The position numbers and the translations under genes were made by a program. Shown piece after piece: positions 10,001 through 22,800 of a DNA stretch of 64,000 bases. Each line of letters opens with the position of its first letter. Position 1 is the first letter of the stretch. A model generated the notes under the pieces. That model was not told the DNA's origin and did no database searches. It worked only from the letters and a program-made list of their open reading frames with translations. This DNA is from Symsagittifera roscoffensis (taxonomy: Eukaryota > Xenacoelomorpha > Acoela > Convolutidae), in contig NC_087064.1 in assembly GCF_963678635.1 (NCBI RefSeq), positions 53,836,684 through 53,900,683 of the forward strand, read 5' to 3'.

Positions 10001-13000
10001 GTTGAAACAACTTTGAAACCTTTAATAGCATTTATATTTGCAGGCCAGAGTACAAAAAGAGTGCCGAAAGTAGAAAGGGGTTCAAAATTGCCAAAAGTTG
10101 TTTAGAAAATGACTTTTACAAGGGCCAAAGCGAAGTAATCAAAAGATTCTCAGTCTCAAACTGAAAATAGTTTAGAAGATTGTTGAAACAAAAAAATAGG
10201 AAACAATATCATGCTAATCAAACAACAAACCTTTAGGATTTGAAATTTGCCAATTATGCAGTTAGTGAACTAAAAGTATTAGCCAGTTTGGAAAATTTAT
10301 TACAATACAGGGGCTAAAAACATGCTTTTTCCCAATTTTTTAAATTATTTTTCTGATTATAGAGCAAAAACTTTTTTCTTTGGCTTTGCCATGATATACT
10401 AGTAGTCTTGTTTTGATGACTGAACTTGTATTGTTTTAAAGCTGACTGAAAAGTGTTCGGATATTGTTTCTATCGGTATAACTTTATATTCTTTATCAAC
10501 ATATATGTATTTGACTGACCTTGAGCAGCTGGATGTCTCTCTCAGTGTATGTCTTGTTACCACTGAAGTTCCTGCCGCTCTCGTGCACTGTGGCGAATAT
10601 CTTGTAGCTGCTGAATGCCATGATGGCCAGAGAGGGTGGCAGCAGCCACAGGGTCTCCCACCACTGCACTGGCTCATAACCTGAACAAAGTAATAATAAT
10701 ACCACAAATTGATATAAATCAAATAGTTTTTTAATGAAAATCATCCTAAGAGAACTCATTCTGGGAGATAGTCATTAGACAAATAAATTATGTCTAATTT
10801 TAGATGTCTCTGAAAGTTTTTATAGTGTTTTTCACCCAATTTTTTATGTTATTTCAGTTTGTTTGAGTTTACTGAATTCCAATAAAAACTTCAATGAGAG
10901 CAAACCAAGTAGATGGGATGGAAAGAGGGTCGTATACAGGGAGTAGATAATGGGAAAAAAAGAATATAAAATAAGCTTCCTTTAATACGGCCCAAATATG
11001 TAATTAAAAAATTACCCAGATCCTTTTGGCCGAGAAAATTGAAAAATAGATCGGGAATTTCGGTGAGCGTAACCAACCACGGTTTGTTCGAAAATAGTTT
11101 GAATTTGTTTAATGGTAAAGCTCGCAAATTTCTAGGCCCCATGAGTTTAGCTTTTTCACAAAATTTAGTATTTAATAGGAAATTTGCTTCTTAGGAAATA
11201 TTCTTTGGTGTGAGGAGAGAATGCATAGAAGTCATTACCGTCTTCAGTGAAGTACCAAGGGGGGCAAATGAGCTGTCGCCTGTCGTAGCGGAATGCCACA
11301 TCCCCCTTGACCACTGCAGGCAGCATCACCACTGGTCCAATCATCCAGGGCAGCAGCATATGGAGGGGCATGGTGAACTTATTGTAGATCACAGAGTAGA
11401 TATGGTTCTGACAGATGGCGAAGTACCTAGTGTATATAGAGAGTAAAAAAATGGAAAGCTTTAGTGCAAGAAGCTCGAGGTTCGAATCCGAGTGGCGGTC
11501 TCGAACACTACTATCTGTATTATGAGGTGGATTCATGGTCAATTCAGCAACATCATTAAACAACACTTATTTAACTTCTTAGCTGGATCATCCTTTTGAA
11601 TTTAAGATGAAAAAGATAAATTAAAAAATATATAATTAAATACAATGAAAAAAAAATGAAAATTAGGATGAAAGAGATATTAAATAAAATACAATTAAAA
11701 TAAATCAGGCGGCCTTGGGCACTGACGGCCTCACTGACAACTATTTGTGATACGGGGCACATTTCGGAAGCACTTTTCATTTGGCCGATTTATTTGCTTC
11801 AATTTGTTTGCTGGCTCTTTTTGATTTTATGTTGGAAAAATACTCATTACTTTTGCATTTTTTGAGGCCATTATCAGATTTCACAAAACGATTTCGCTCC
11901 CAACCTTTTGTTACTCGGCAGTTTGAAATCACTACATTTTACAGCCATTTCTATAACTTAACACGTTTTATTCCAAAACGAAAATATTTACCTCGAAGAG
12001 GTTTTCGGTACACATTCAAGAAAAAAACGAGAACAGTTTTTGGCTTTCAAAACCGGATTATAAAATGTCGTGGCTAGACCCAGATAAACAATTTCTCTGA
12101 TCTAACTCTGTATGTAAGTTTTCTCGGAACAGCTAGACAAATTCGCTCTAGGAAATTTTTTTTTATACTGATTGAAGGGTAGCTTGCTTAAACTTTAACA
12201 ATTTTGGTGCTAAATTAGTTGGAGCCTCCAAACACGAACGGTAGATTTTATCAGTTTTGTTGGGGATGAAAGCGTATATGCAAGCTGCTGCAGTACCAAT
12301 TATTCTGACTTGAAATGAAAATAGCCGACAGAATTTTTTGGTAGTAAATTAATAGGTTCCATCGGCTAACCACACCTATAGTTTTTTGGAAACTCTCATC
12401 GTTGCGGTTACAGTCCAAACTGGTTGGCTTGAGATTGTTTGATCAACTGACATACCGGTTGGAGTTTCCAAAACTTCAGCAATCCTAAGTGCAGCCGTTT
12501 GAGTGAGTTTGTCGTTTGTTGGGAGGGTAAACTGAGTTGCTTATTCAACTGTTACGGGCAAAATTGCACGGGCAACTGCAACATTTCTCGCTCAGCTCTT
12601 TTATACGCTTGATGACGTTTCAGGCGTCTGGTTTTCCCGAAACATCTGGTTTTCGGGCATCTGGTTTTCCCGAAATTGTCATGATCAATTGCTTTTTCTG
12701 TGATGAGACATGCTTGACATTTAAGTGTCTGGTCTTTTCAGCTGAACAAGTTTTCTGTTTAAATTTTGTGGCGTTCGAATTTCGTGGCCCGAAACTACAA
12801 GATTTGGCATGTTATTTGGCCAAATTTTGATTTCGAAAAACTACTCAATAATTTTTTTTCGTTTGTTTATGACTTGAGTACAGCACAAAATAGCAGTCAG
12901 AATTTTATATTTTTATAAGTAAAGACCAAAACTAAGGGTTCAAAAAAACACAATCATAACTGGTATTTTTGTAACTGGTTTTTAATTGGATGCTCCAGTA

Positions 13001-16000
13001 AACAACTTGATTACTAAAAAAACCCGCCTCTGCTAACTAATAACATTCAATGTATTGTTTCTGACATATTCGACGTATTGTTTCTGACATATTGCTCGAC
13101 GTATTCGACGTATTGTTTCTGATTATGGCCCTTTTAGCTGTGACTCGGGCCTCAAAAAATTCTCTAAAATCTTTCTCAGATCGAGAATCTTCAATTTGAA
13201 ATTATTGCTTTAGCTTTATATACGAAATTAGAATTTTTAATGATTTTAGTGATTATTCGATTCAACGGACACTAAATTACCCCCCCCCCCCCCCCCCCCC
13301 CACATGTACAAATTCTTCAACATCCTTTTTTCACACTCATTGATTGACTTTTGACTATCTCGGGTTGCGTTGACTTCTTTGAACTGCGTTGTCTCTTTGT
13401 TTACAAGTCGCAATTTATGGTATTATAATTTCATGCTCTGGCTTTTATTTTGCTTGCAAAAAATCAGTTGTTTTTTGTTTTTGCAGTGTGATTTTGATTC
13501 CATTTTTAGACTTCCATTTATCACTTGGCCAAAGAACCAGAACTAATTTTGTCTCTTTCATCACTTCTTTTTGTTACTACACGTTTTTGATCTCAGTCAA
13601 CCATCGTCAATCTAATGAACGCTCCAGGGAGTTAAGTGATTATGCGTGTAACTTCTGACACAAACATTGATTGCTACCATGCTTTTTGAAGAGGAAATGA
13701 TTCTAAAAATCTCAATGCGAGGAATAATTAATGGGTTTCGAAGGCTGTATTTACCGCTCAAAGTGTCACGTTAGGCGTTTTGACAATCAGACTACTTCCG
13801 AAAAGTGATCTTAAAGCAATCATGCAGATCAATCGATGCTCCAGAAAGCACAAACATACGTGTGCGATGAGCCATTCAACAGAATCTTTCCACATCAGAT
13901 CTATTGTCTGCTTTGAAACATCAGAATTTTTTGATCTGAACTTCGTAGAAGCTAAAAAAGGTTTTTATGTGAACGCAAGATGGGCTGGGTAACCAAACAT
14001 GGAGTTCTGTAGCAGATTTGGGGGGGACGCCTCCCCCTCTCAGGGATTCGACCCCTGACTACCCAAAGGGTCCCCCTTTTGGTACTATTTTTAGCCCTTC
14101 ATTGATCAAAATATCAAATACTTCCTTCTATTTGTGCCAGTGACACGCATATTAGATCATTATGGTTAATTTTTCTGCTCAAGTTGTGGTAAAAAAATTT
14201 ATTGGCTATCATTTTTCAAACATTTTTTAGACTAGCAAATTTCTGGCTCTTTTTTATACTTGGTCGTGAAAAATCGCTTTTTTACAGCAGTTCAAATTAC
14301 TACTGGAAATATCCAAATACGGTTAATATTGGCTGATTCAGTCATTTGTTACCCAGATTTTTTTTGAGTTTACCTAAGCAAATTTATGTCTCAAATGCGC
14401 AAAAGCCCTCTGAACTCCTTCCTAATGTGATCGGGTAAAGTTATGAACGCTAAATTGGCCGCAACAATCTTTTTTTTGTTTTGCAAGAGAACCAATACGC
14501 TAGCTTATTTTGGCACAACTTTCTCATATATAAGCGCAGAGTATTTTATTTCTCTTGATCCGAAGTTTTCTGTCATTGTACAAGGAAAAATAAGATGCAA
14601 GACTAGGATGCAGGCGTATATTTTCCCTGTGATATAGCAAATGAATTTGAAGTTAACTTGAAAACTAATTGAAATGTCAACCTTGATATAAGTTTGCGCG
14701 TGATCACAAATTGTAACTTGTTTCATGAAAGAGCATCAAAAGAAAAGCGATATAACCAGAGGCGTGACAGCGATAGTTTTAGCGATGGCGCTAAGGACAG
14801 CGTAGCAAAAAATGTTGATGAAAACTAATCAGCGTCATTTTTTGGTGAAAATGAAGATACAATTTGCTAAAGATTTGAAAAATATTCTGCATTATTGATA
14901 TCTGCATATGACATAACTAACTGAACTCCACGTCGCTCATAAACGATTATTGTTCCGACTTTCGATACGAAAGTAACTGTTGTTCCGACTTTCGATACGA
15001 AAGTAACGGAATATTTGTGCTCGGGGTGGGTTTTTTCTTCAGACAAATTTCGATTTTTTAACTAGCCATTTTTGACGGAATTTTTTAACGTAATTCAAAA
15101 GGTTTTGTTGTCATGAGCTCAAGTTTGGAGTTGTAATCAATCTTAGAAATCGCTCCAAAATGATTAAAAGAAGCTTATATGCCATAATTGATTTGTTAAA
15201 AGGAGCAAAATCTATCCTATTGTACTATATATGGCGTGTGGGGGATGAGACCCATAAAAAATTTCAAGTTTCAGAAAAAAATCTCATTTTGTTTTATTAC
15301 ATTAAATTTTTTTTATGTTATTAGTGCTCCATAAAATCTTAAAAGTCAATCTGAACATTCAGGGCTTCGCCCTGATACGAACAATCGTGTTCCGAAGTTC
15401 GATACGAAGACAACGGAATATTTGTGCTCGAGGTGGATTTTTTGTCTTCAGACAATTTTCGGCTTTTTAACAAACCATATTTGATAGAATTTTTTTAATA
15501 TCATTCAAAAAGTATCTTGTACTGAGCTTAATTTTGAAAAGATATTTCATCTGTGATTTTTTTTCCAAATTATAGGGTTTTAAATATTGCCCTTTTGGCC
15601 AATTTGTGACAATTAACGCGCGCTATTTTTCGCGCTTTTAACGCTTAAGCGGAGATTTAATCCGTTTTAGAAATCGTTCCAAATTGGTTAAAAGAAACTT
15701 ATTTGCCATAATTGATTTGTAACAAGGAGCGAATTGTTTCTTTTGTACTTTATGTGGCGTGTGGTGGCATCATTTTCTCAGAAAATTTCAAAGTTTAAAA
15801 AAAAAACTTTTTTTCCTTTCATTTTATTCATTTATAGATATCAATCTATAAATTATACAGACGCCAAATTCTTTACAATTGAGCTGGCTCGCAAAAAGAA
15901 TAAAACCAAGACTGCTCGTATCAGGGAAAAACCCTGAATGTTCCGATTGCTTTTTAAGGCTTATGGAGCTGTAGTAACATAAAAAAAATTAAATGTAAAA

Positions 16001-19000
16001 AAAAAATTATTCTTTTTCTCTAAAATCTGAAACTTTTTTATGAAACCATCCCCCACACGCCATATTAAGTACAAAAGAATAGATTTCGCTCATTGTAATA
16101 AAACATTTATGGCAAATAAGCTTCCTTCAACCAATTTGGAACAATTTCTAAGACGGATTAAATATCCGCTTACGCGTTAATAGCGCGAAATATATCGCGC
16201 GTTAATTGTCCCAAATTGGCCAAAATGGCAACCTTTAAACACCCGTAACTTTACAGCAAATAACCACAGGTGAAATATCTTTTCAATTTTAAGCTCAAGA
16301 CATCAATACTTTCCGTCATCCGTCAAAAATTGCTAGTTAAAAAAAAGTCGAAATTTGTCTGAAGAAAAAAAACCCATATACCTAATTTCTTTCACTTGAC
16401 TTCGTACAATTTTAAAAGAGCGTTAAGAAATGAATATCATACGTATTGATGGCGTTTTAGACAGATTTACTCTATCAAAAATGCTTTAAATGGGAAAAAT
16501 TGTACTGTAACAGACGCTCATTAAATTGAAGGATAGACGATTTTAATCATTTTTATGTCAATTGAGCCAAATGTTGACAGATAAAATCGTCCTCAAAATT
16601 GGAGATGAAAAACATCAACCTTGAAAAAATGTTTCCGTCAATGATGTGTTTAACATCTTGCATGAAAAAAGAACAGTTCACCTTAATTGATAAGAATTTT
16701 TGTTATTCAAACAAAAGTTCCATTGCAACAAAAACTAACCCATCGAAAAAGTTTCTAGTCGCGTAAAACTGGGTAAACATTCTTAACCATTCCAAAGTGC
16801 GCAATTCAACAATCACGGAGAAAATCTGAATTATATTTCTAGTACTTCCCACCAGACAGTAACACTAGTTTTTACAGTGTTTCTCTATATGTGCAAAAGA
16901 CTTCATTGCAGTTATTTTGGAAAACTGAGGGTCTCAAAAAGTGTCTGGAACAGTAATTGGAAGTGGATAATGAGATTGCTCTGAAAATTTAGCTCCGGGT
17001 AAAAATTGTCCTAAAATTCGCAAAACGCTGTTTTCTCAAAAATTTATCCGCAATATAGAATCGATAATTTTAGCAAAATTTGAATCGAACCCAATTCAGC
17101 TCTAGAAAAAAACCCCAATCTCGCTTGTGCACAGCAGTTTTATTGGTGAAAAGAATCAATCATTATCGGTTACGTAGCAGTAAGTTAACAACCGCGTATT
17201 CATAACTGTCAGGATGAGAGGAGACAGCAAATTTGCGAAATGAATAACTGTTAATTAGTTATTTCGTACGTTTGCTTTCGAATCTCAATTCTGATTGGTT
17301 AAAATTGTGTTTTTCTACTTAATGACAAGTATGAATACGCGATTGTCTACTTATAGACCGCACTCCATCATTATCTTTAAGTCGCAACAAAAGACAATTT
17401 GTAATTCAATGCCGCAGTCGCGCCAACGTGTTGTGAGCTTGGCAACTGAGAGAAATTAGAGCCGGTTATCCTTAAACCAAATTTCTTAAGTTATCATTGC
17501 TAGTTGTTTTTGTTGCGTTGCGAGTTGAGGCGGTACCGAAAAATCTGGCCACACTTTACAAAGCTACCTCACACTTCTCCGCCAGCTGAAAACGCGACTA
17601 CTTAATAAACTATCCTTCTTCCGGAGGTTTTTCCGGTGCGTTTTCCGGTCAGCTAGATAGGGCTTTGGGTTTTGTTCCAATAAAAATATACCAACATGAA
17701 CTTATCAATGCAAGTGAACATTGGTTATAAGAGCGAAAATTTATCAATATCCAGAACCATATTATAGCTTTCAGCTTTCCCACCTGTTGATTGCAATGCA
17801 GCATATGGATGCGATGGAACACCTGCAGCCCACGCCACAGATGTAGCCAGTGATGAGACAGATGAAGTTGTACTTGGTCATTAGGTTGGCATCGAACAGC
17901 AGCAGACTCCAAGTGGACACTACATTCATGGCCGACACTGTCAGGTCACTCATCGCCAGGTTGGCAGTCTGTGCCATCGGGATTGTCCTTAAAGTAAAAA
18001 AAAAACAATACCCTTTCTGAATAAGAAATAAGGGCAAACCACTCATAAACACGGGCAAATTGGAAAGATGAGTCATGGGAATTGTCTTCAAATGGGAAAA
18101 GTTATATCATAATATTTTTCAAAAATCTTGGCCAATCAATCGTTGTCAGATTAGCTGTATCTGACTTAGAAAATATCCCTAAAACAAACGCTTGCTTAAA
18201 TTATGTCAAATTTTAACTAGTTAAACCAGCAACTCTCGTTTCCGAGCTAGGTGGGGTAACGGTAGAGCATGGCACAAAACAGTATGCGGAAAAAAAATTG
18301 GGTTTAAATTGAGTTTGAACAAGACTGCTCGCATCAGGGCAAAGCCCCGAGTGTTCCGACTGCCCTTTAAAAGTCTATCGAGCAGTAATAACATGATAAA
18401 ATTAAAGGTAATAAAACAAGATGAAAAGACAAAAATTTAAAAATTTGAGATTTTTTGTGAAAATCATCCCCCAAACGCCATACTAAGTACAAAATGATAC
18501 AAGACTGCTCGTATCAGGGCGAAGCCCTGAATGTACCCACTGCCTTTTAAGGTCTATGGAGCAGTAATGACATGAAAAAACTAAATGTAATAAAAAAATG
18601 ACATTTTTTTTCATTAGTTTTTTTGAAAATCATCCCCCTCACGCTATATATAATTCCAAGTGATAAATTTTGCTCTTAGTAACAAGTAAATTAGGGCAAA
18701 TAAACTTTCTTCAACCAATTTGAAACAATTTCTAAGACGGATAAAATCTCCGCTTACGCGTTAATAGCGCGAAATATATCGCGCGTTAATTGTCTCAAAT
18801 TGGCCAGAGATGACAATTTTCGAACCCCCATAACCTTACAAGTTGCAAACTTTTACTGAAAGATGGGCAAGCTTCTGAATTGCCCAAAAGCAGCAATACT
18901 AATAACTTTTAACTGCTTTTTGTCGGTTTTTGTTTTCAAGTTTTGCTCAACGGTATAAAACGCATTCAGAAAAAAGTAGTGAAAAAAACACGAACACAAA

Positions 19001-19843
19001 TAATCCCGGTTCTAAGTTTGTGATTTGTATTTCTACCAAGGCGGGTCGGACACATGTCAGAGTTTCATCAAAAGTCTATAGTGGTGAAGTCCCTATAGTC
19101 GAACTCAAAGTCGAAACAAAAAGTCGAGGAGGCCGAAATATAAAGACTGCTCGTATATTAAGGCAAAACCCTGAACTTTTCGACGGCCCTTCATTTGGTC
19201 TCGAACAGTTTGTTTACTTTATCTATGATCAAGTAAACATTTGAGCGAGACAAAAATAATACAACCGACTAGCTAGCCTCAAAGCAATTTGGAATGATTT
19301 TGTTGTGCGGGATAATTTGCCAAGCATAAATAGTTCGCCTTACGCTTTCAGCATTATGAATAAATCCTTCAAAGCGCACATGAATCAGTCCAGATTATGG
19401 CCAAAACTGCAAATTTCAAACTCCCGAAACTCTGCAAAAATTGATCGGAGGCAAAATAACTTTTAACATTTGATTTCAGAGAGTCAGTATCATCAATGGG
19501 GTATGAAAAATTTTTGTTAAAAACTATTATAATTTCAATCGCCGAAATTTGACCGAATAATAAAAACCACACCAAGCATCAATATTATGTTTTCTTTGAA
19601 AGTCGGAACAATAAAAGCATGGTTTCAGCATCGAAGAACACATTATTTGCATCTTCGCTATTCATTCACAAAATTAACAAGAAAAAATTATCTAAAGTTT
19701 CGAAGACAAGTTAGCAAAATAAAAACCCCATAAATACAAAAAAATTGCAAGTTGTAAAGGGTTCTTAATAGTGGACGAGAGAGATTGTTCTTTTTCAAAA
19801 AGTCCAAAAAATCTTTATTAAAGTCAGAAGCCTTTATTAAACG

Positions 19844-19874
<31 letters not shown>

Positions 19875-22800
19875 TTCTACTATTAGCATCAATTATCGGA
19901 CACCAATTTTTCACTGAAAACTACCTTTTATAAATGCGACCCTCAAACTTTTCCAAATGTTTTTTTCTAAGTCTGTTTTCTCATATCCGCCTTTCAAGAA
20001 ACTACTAGATCCGCCCCTGTTTTTTATCGCTGATTATTAGCGTGCTAATTGTGAAATTGAGCTGCAAAAATAAGCTATAGCTAATTAAATGAGTCAAAAA
20101 AACTTCTCAGAAAATTTTCAAATCCACTTGCCTCCTTCTAGCAGTAAAATGAAAATTTAAATATGATTACTAAAGATGTATCAGAATTAGAATCATAACT
20201 GATATGTTTTTTTTTATTCTGACACCAAAATGGACACCCATCTAGCTTCTTCGAAGTTCATCATGAAATATTGCTACAAAACAGATCATATATCGAAAAG
20301 TTCCATTTGTCTATGCTATTCGTAACATTTGAAATTTCAATTTTAACATCTGCATAAGCAAAAAAAGTTATGAAGCCAACAACTAGAGTTTTTAGGAAAA
20401 TCCGAAAGAGTTTGAGAATGATAATAGAATTTAAAATGGATTTTAGCTTAAGTTAAGTTGATTTCTCTTGTAAAAACGCTTTTGTTTCAAATTATGATAA
20501 CAACCGAAAAATTTGTAAACTTTTGAAAAAAAATTATAAAAGGCGAGAAATTAATTTAATCTTATTGGAGTTAACTTTTTGGAACCACATCTTTGTCCAA
20601 AGGAGCCTTTTGCATTCGAGTTTCCTTCAATTGGTTAGTACATTTTTTTGCAAAAACAAAAACAAAGTACGAGATTGTTTATATCAGGTTGAAAAGCACT
20701 GAAGTTTGGTCCTCTTTTTAATTTATGCGTTTATATTCAAAATGTGACAGAGAAGGTCAAAAAATGAACGTTTGTCTACCCAAATGCAAACGAGCCCAAA
20801 AAGTCAGAACAAACTACACTGTTCAAGCTCGTTGAAGTCAATTCATTTGCCTCTATTTTATTTTGATTGATTTCTGAGAGATTTCAACAAGCCACTTATT
20901 TTTTTAGTTCACATAAAATTGATAAAAGATTTTCGCAGGTATAAAAACCTTTTGATACTGAAACTTCTTTTCTTTCAATCTTTCTGAAGTTTTTTTTAGA
21001 AACAAAATCTTGTTTGTAACGCATACGAGGCGAGCAAAAACTTTCTTAGATTTTGAGAAAGGCGGAAGTTCAAGGTTAACTGGTTAACTTACATTCTCTC
21101 AAAATCTCTGAACTTAAGCTTTGGGTAAAAAAAGCCAACTCTTGGATCTGTTCGGTAATTTTGCGCAATTAAAGCTATCTGTACATTTAGGTGACACTCA
21201 CTTTGGTGCATATTTGTCTCGGATATCAGAGCTCAGAGACAAGCTTAGTTTTTGACTTGTCAGTACCTTGCCGACAAAATCAAAGAAAAAAACAACAGCA
21301 AAGAAAGATAAACAAAAGTTATTTTAACCAAAGGCAAATCAATAAGAAAACTTCGGCCTAAAAACGTTGATTTCGTTTTCTGGCCACACTAGGTATTGTC
21401 TCAGTCACCACGCCACAAAAAATCAAAATCTAAACATTTGATAATCAGTAGAAAAAAAAATTTCAAACTTTTTCCAATCATAAAAAAGGTAGGAAGCTTC
21501 TACACTTTTTGTATTGCAACCGGCAAATTCTATCTTTACCCCTGCAATAAGCAAAATCTGTACTAAATATAGTTTCAGTTACAGGTTGAGTTCAGAATTT
21601 GATTTAGTAGTTGAAATTGTATGTCCGCATTCAATTTTTAGTGTTAGTAGTCGATTTCATTTTGATTTAAGTTCCAAACTTTCTAAATATGAGAAAAAGA
21701 TTAAATTTAATCAGTGAATAAACAATTATAATCTATCTTTTTGAAATCAAATTTCATTCACAAATAATACATTTTAATCGATTGTAATCGTTGTTAATCA
21801 ATCTATTTTTCTATACCTTTACAATCAATTATAATCGATTATTTCATCCCAATTTCTAAATTATATGTTTTCCATTATAATCGATTATAATGTGTATAAT
21901 GATTTTTTTTTCGTTGCCCATTTTGTCTTCGACCTTGCATCTGGAATGCGTATATTTAATGCTTTTTGTAGACGATGGTTTATGTGAAAAAATTTTTCAA
22001 AAGTTTTCAAATCAAATCAATTTTATGAATTTTTTTTCCGTTTCTTCTCCCTTAACGTTGTTTCATGGAGCAAATTTTTCTTTTCTTTGACCACCAAAAA
22101 ATCAGCACATTGCTTTAGTTCATGATTTATTTGGAATGGTAATTTTCACCTAACGCGGGAATTTTTCATTTAACATGAATGGATCTCTATGAAACTTTTG
22201 TTTTGTGGTAAAATTTTGTGATCAGATGAACCAAAGTGTGACAAGACATCTCATATTTACAGATTTTGTAATTGACAGAAAAATAATAACCCATAGTATA
22301 TAAATCAAATATTTTTGATGAGACTAAATTTTGGCAAATGTCGTGGAAAATTTTACGATTAAATGGTCTATAAACCCGTTAACCAATAGAAAACTCCGCA
22401 GCACAAAAATTGCTCTTCATGAGTCAACCTCCTGCAGCATGAAATCAAATGTTGATAATTCTGAAAAGTGGACACCAGAAGGAGCTGTTCGAGAAGAGTG
22501 TTCCACCTTACTCATCATATTTAACGTCTACCACTAAACTGTGATGTCGCTTGCAGAAAAACATCGAAAAGACATCAATGCGACTATCCATGGTCAGCTG
22601 GGATTTGAATGAACCTACGTCCCGGGTGGTTTTTTCCTGAACAATAACAAACAGGGCCACAGGATTACCGGAGCTCAAAACGTTCACCTTATTTCTTACT
22701 GCCAACGATACAACAAAACCGACAGAAGCAAGACCAATAGAAGATACGAGCGAGCGAGCGAGCATACATGTAACGTCCCATTTTGAAGAAAGAAACGATG

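Larger units (their letters stand above)
11427..17783. other. GPCR intron 2, 6357 bp
   Basis: The donor is AACAG|GTGGG at 17784/17783 and the acceptor is at 11428-11427. It carries family A copies, MITE fragments and a C homopolymer, listed separately. The 98-codon frame at 11781-12077 and the 97-codon frame at 12537-12830 show no domain. Confidence 0.75.

Noticed and set aside
11781-12077. 98-codon plus-strand frame
   Set aside because: Within GPCR intron 2, rich in Phe/Leu/Arg from AT-rich codons, no domain.
17775-17787. An NRW motif in the receptor
   Set aside because: An artefact of reading through the exon 2 donor; splicing to exon 3 gives NRY.
17649-18091. Two minus-strand frames of 87 and 106 codons
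   Set aside because: The 106-codon frame contains GPCR exon 2 but runs into introns at both ends; the 87-codon frame is a shadow in another phase. Only 17784-17987 is coding.
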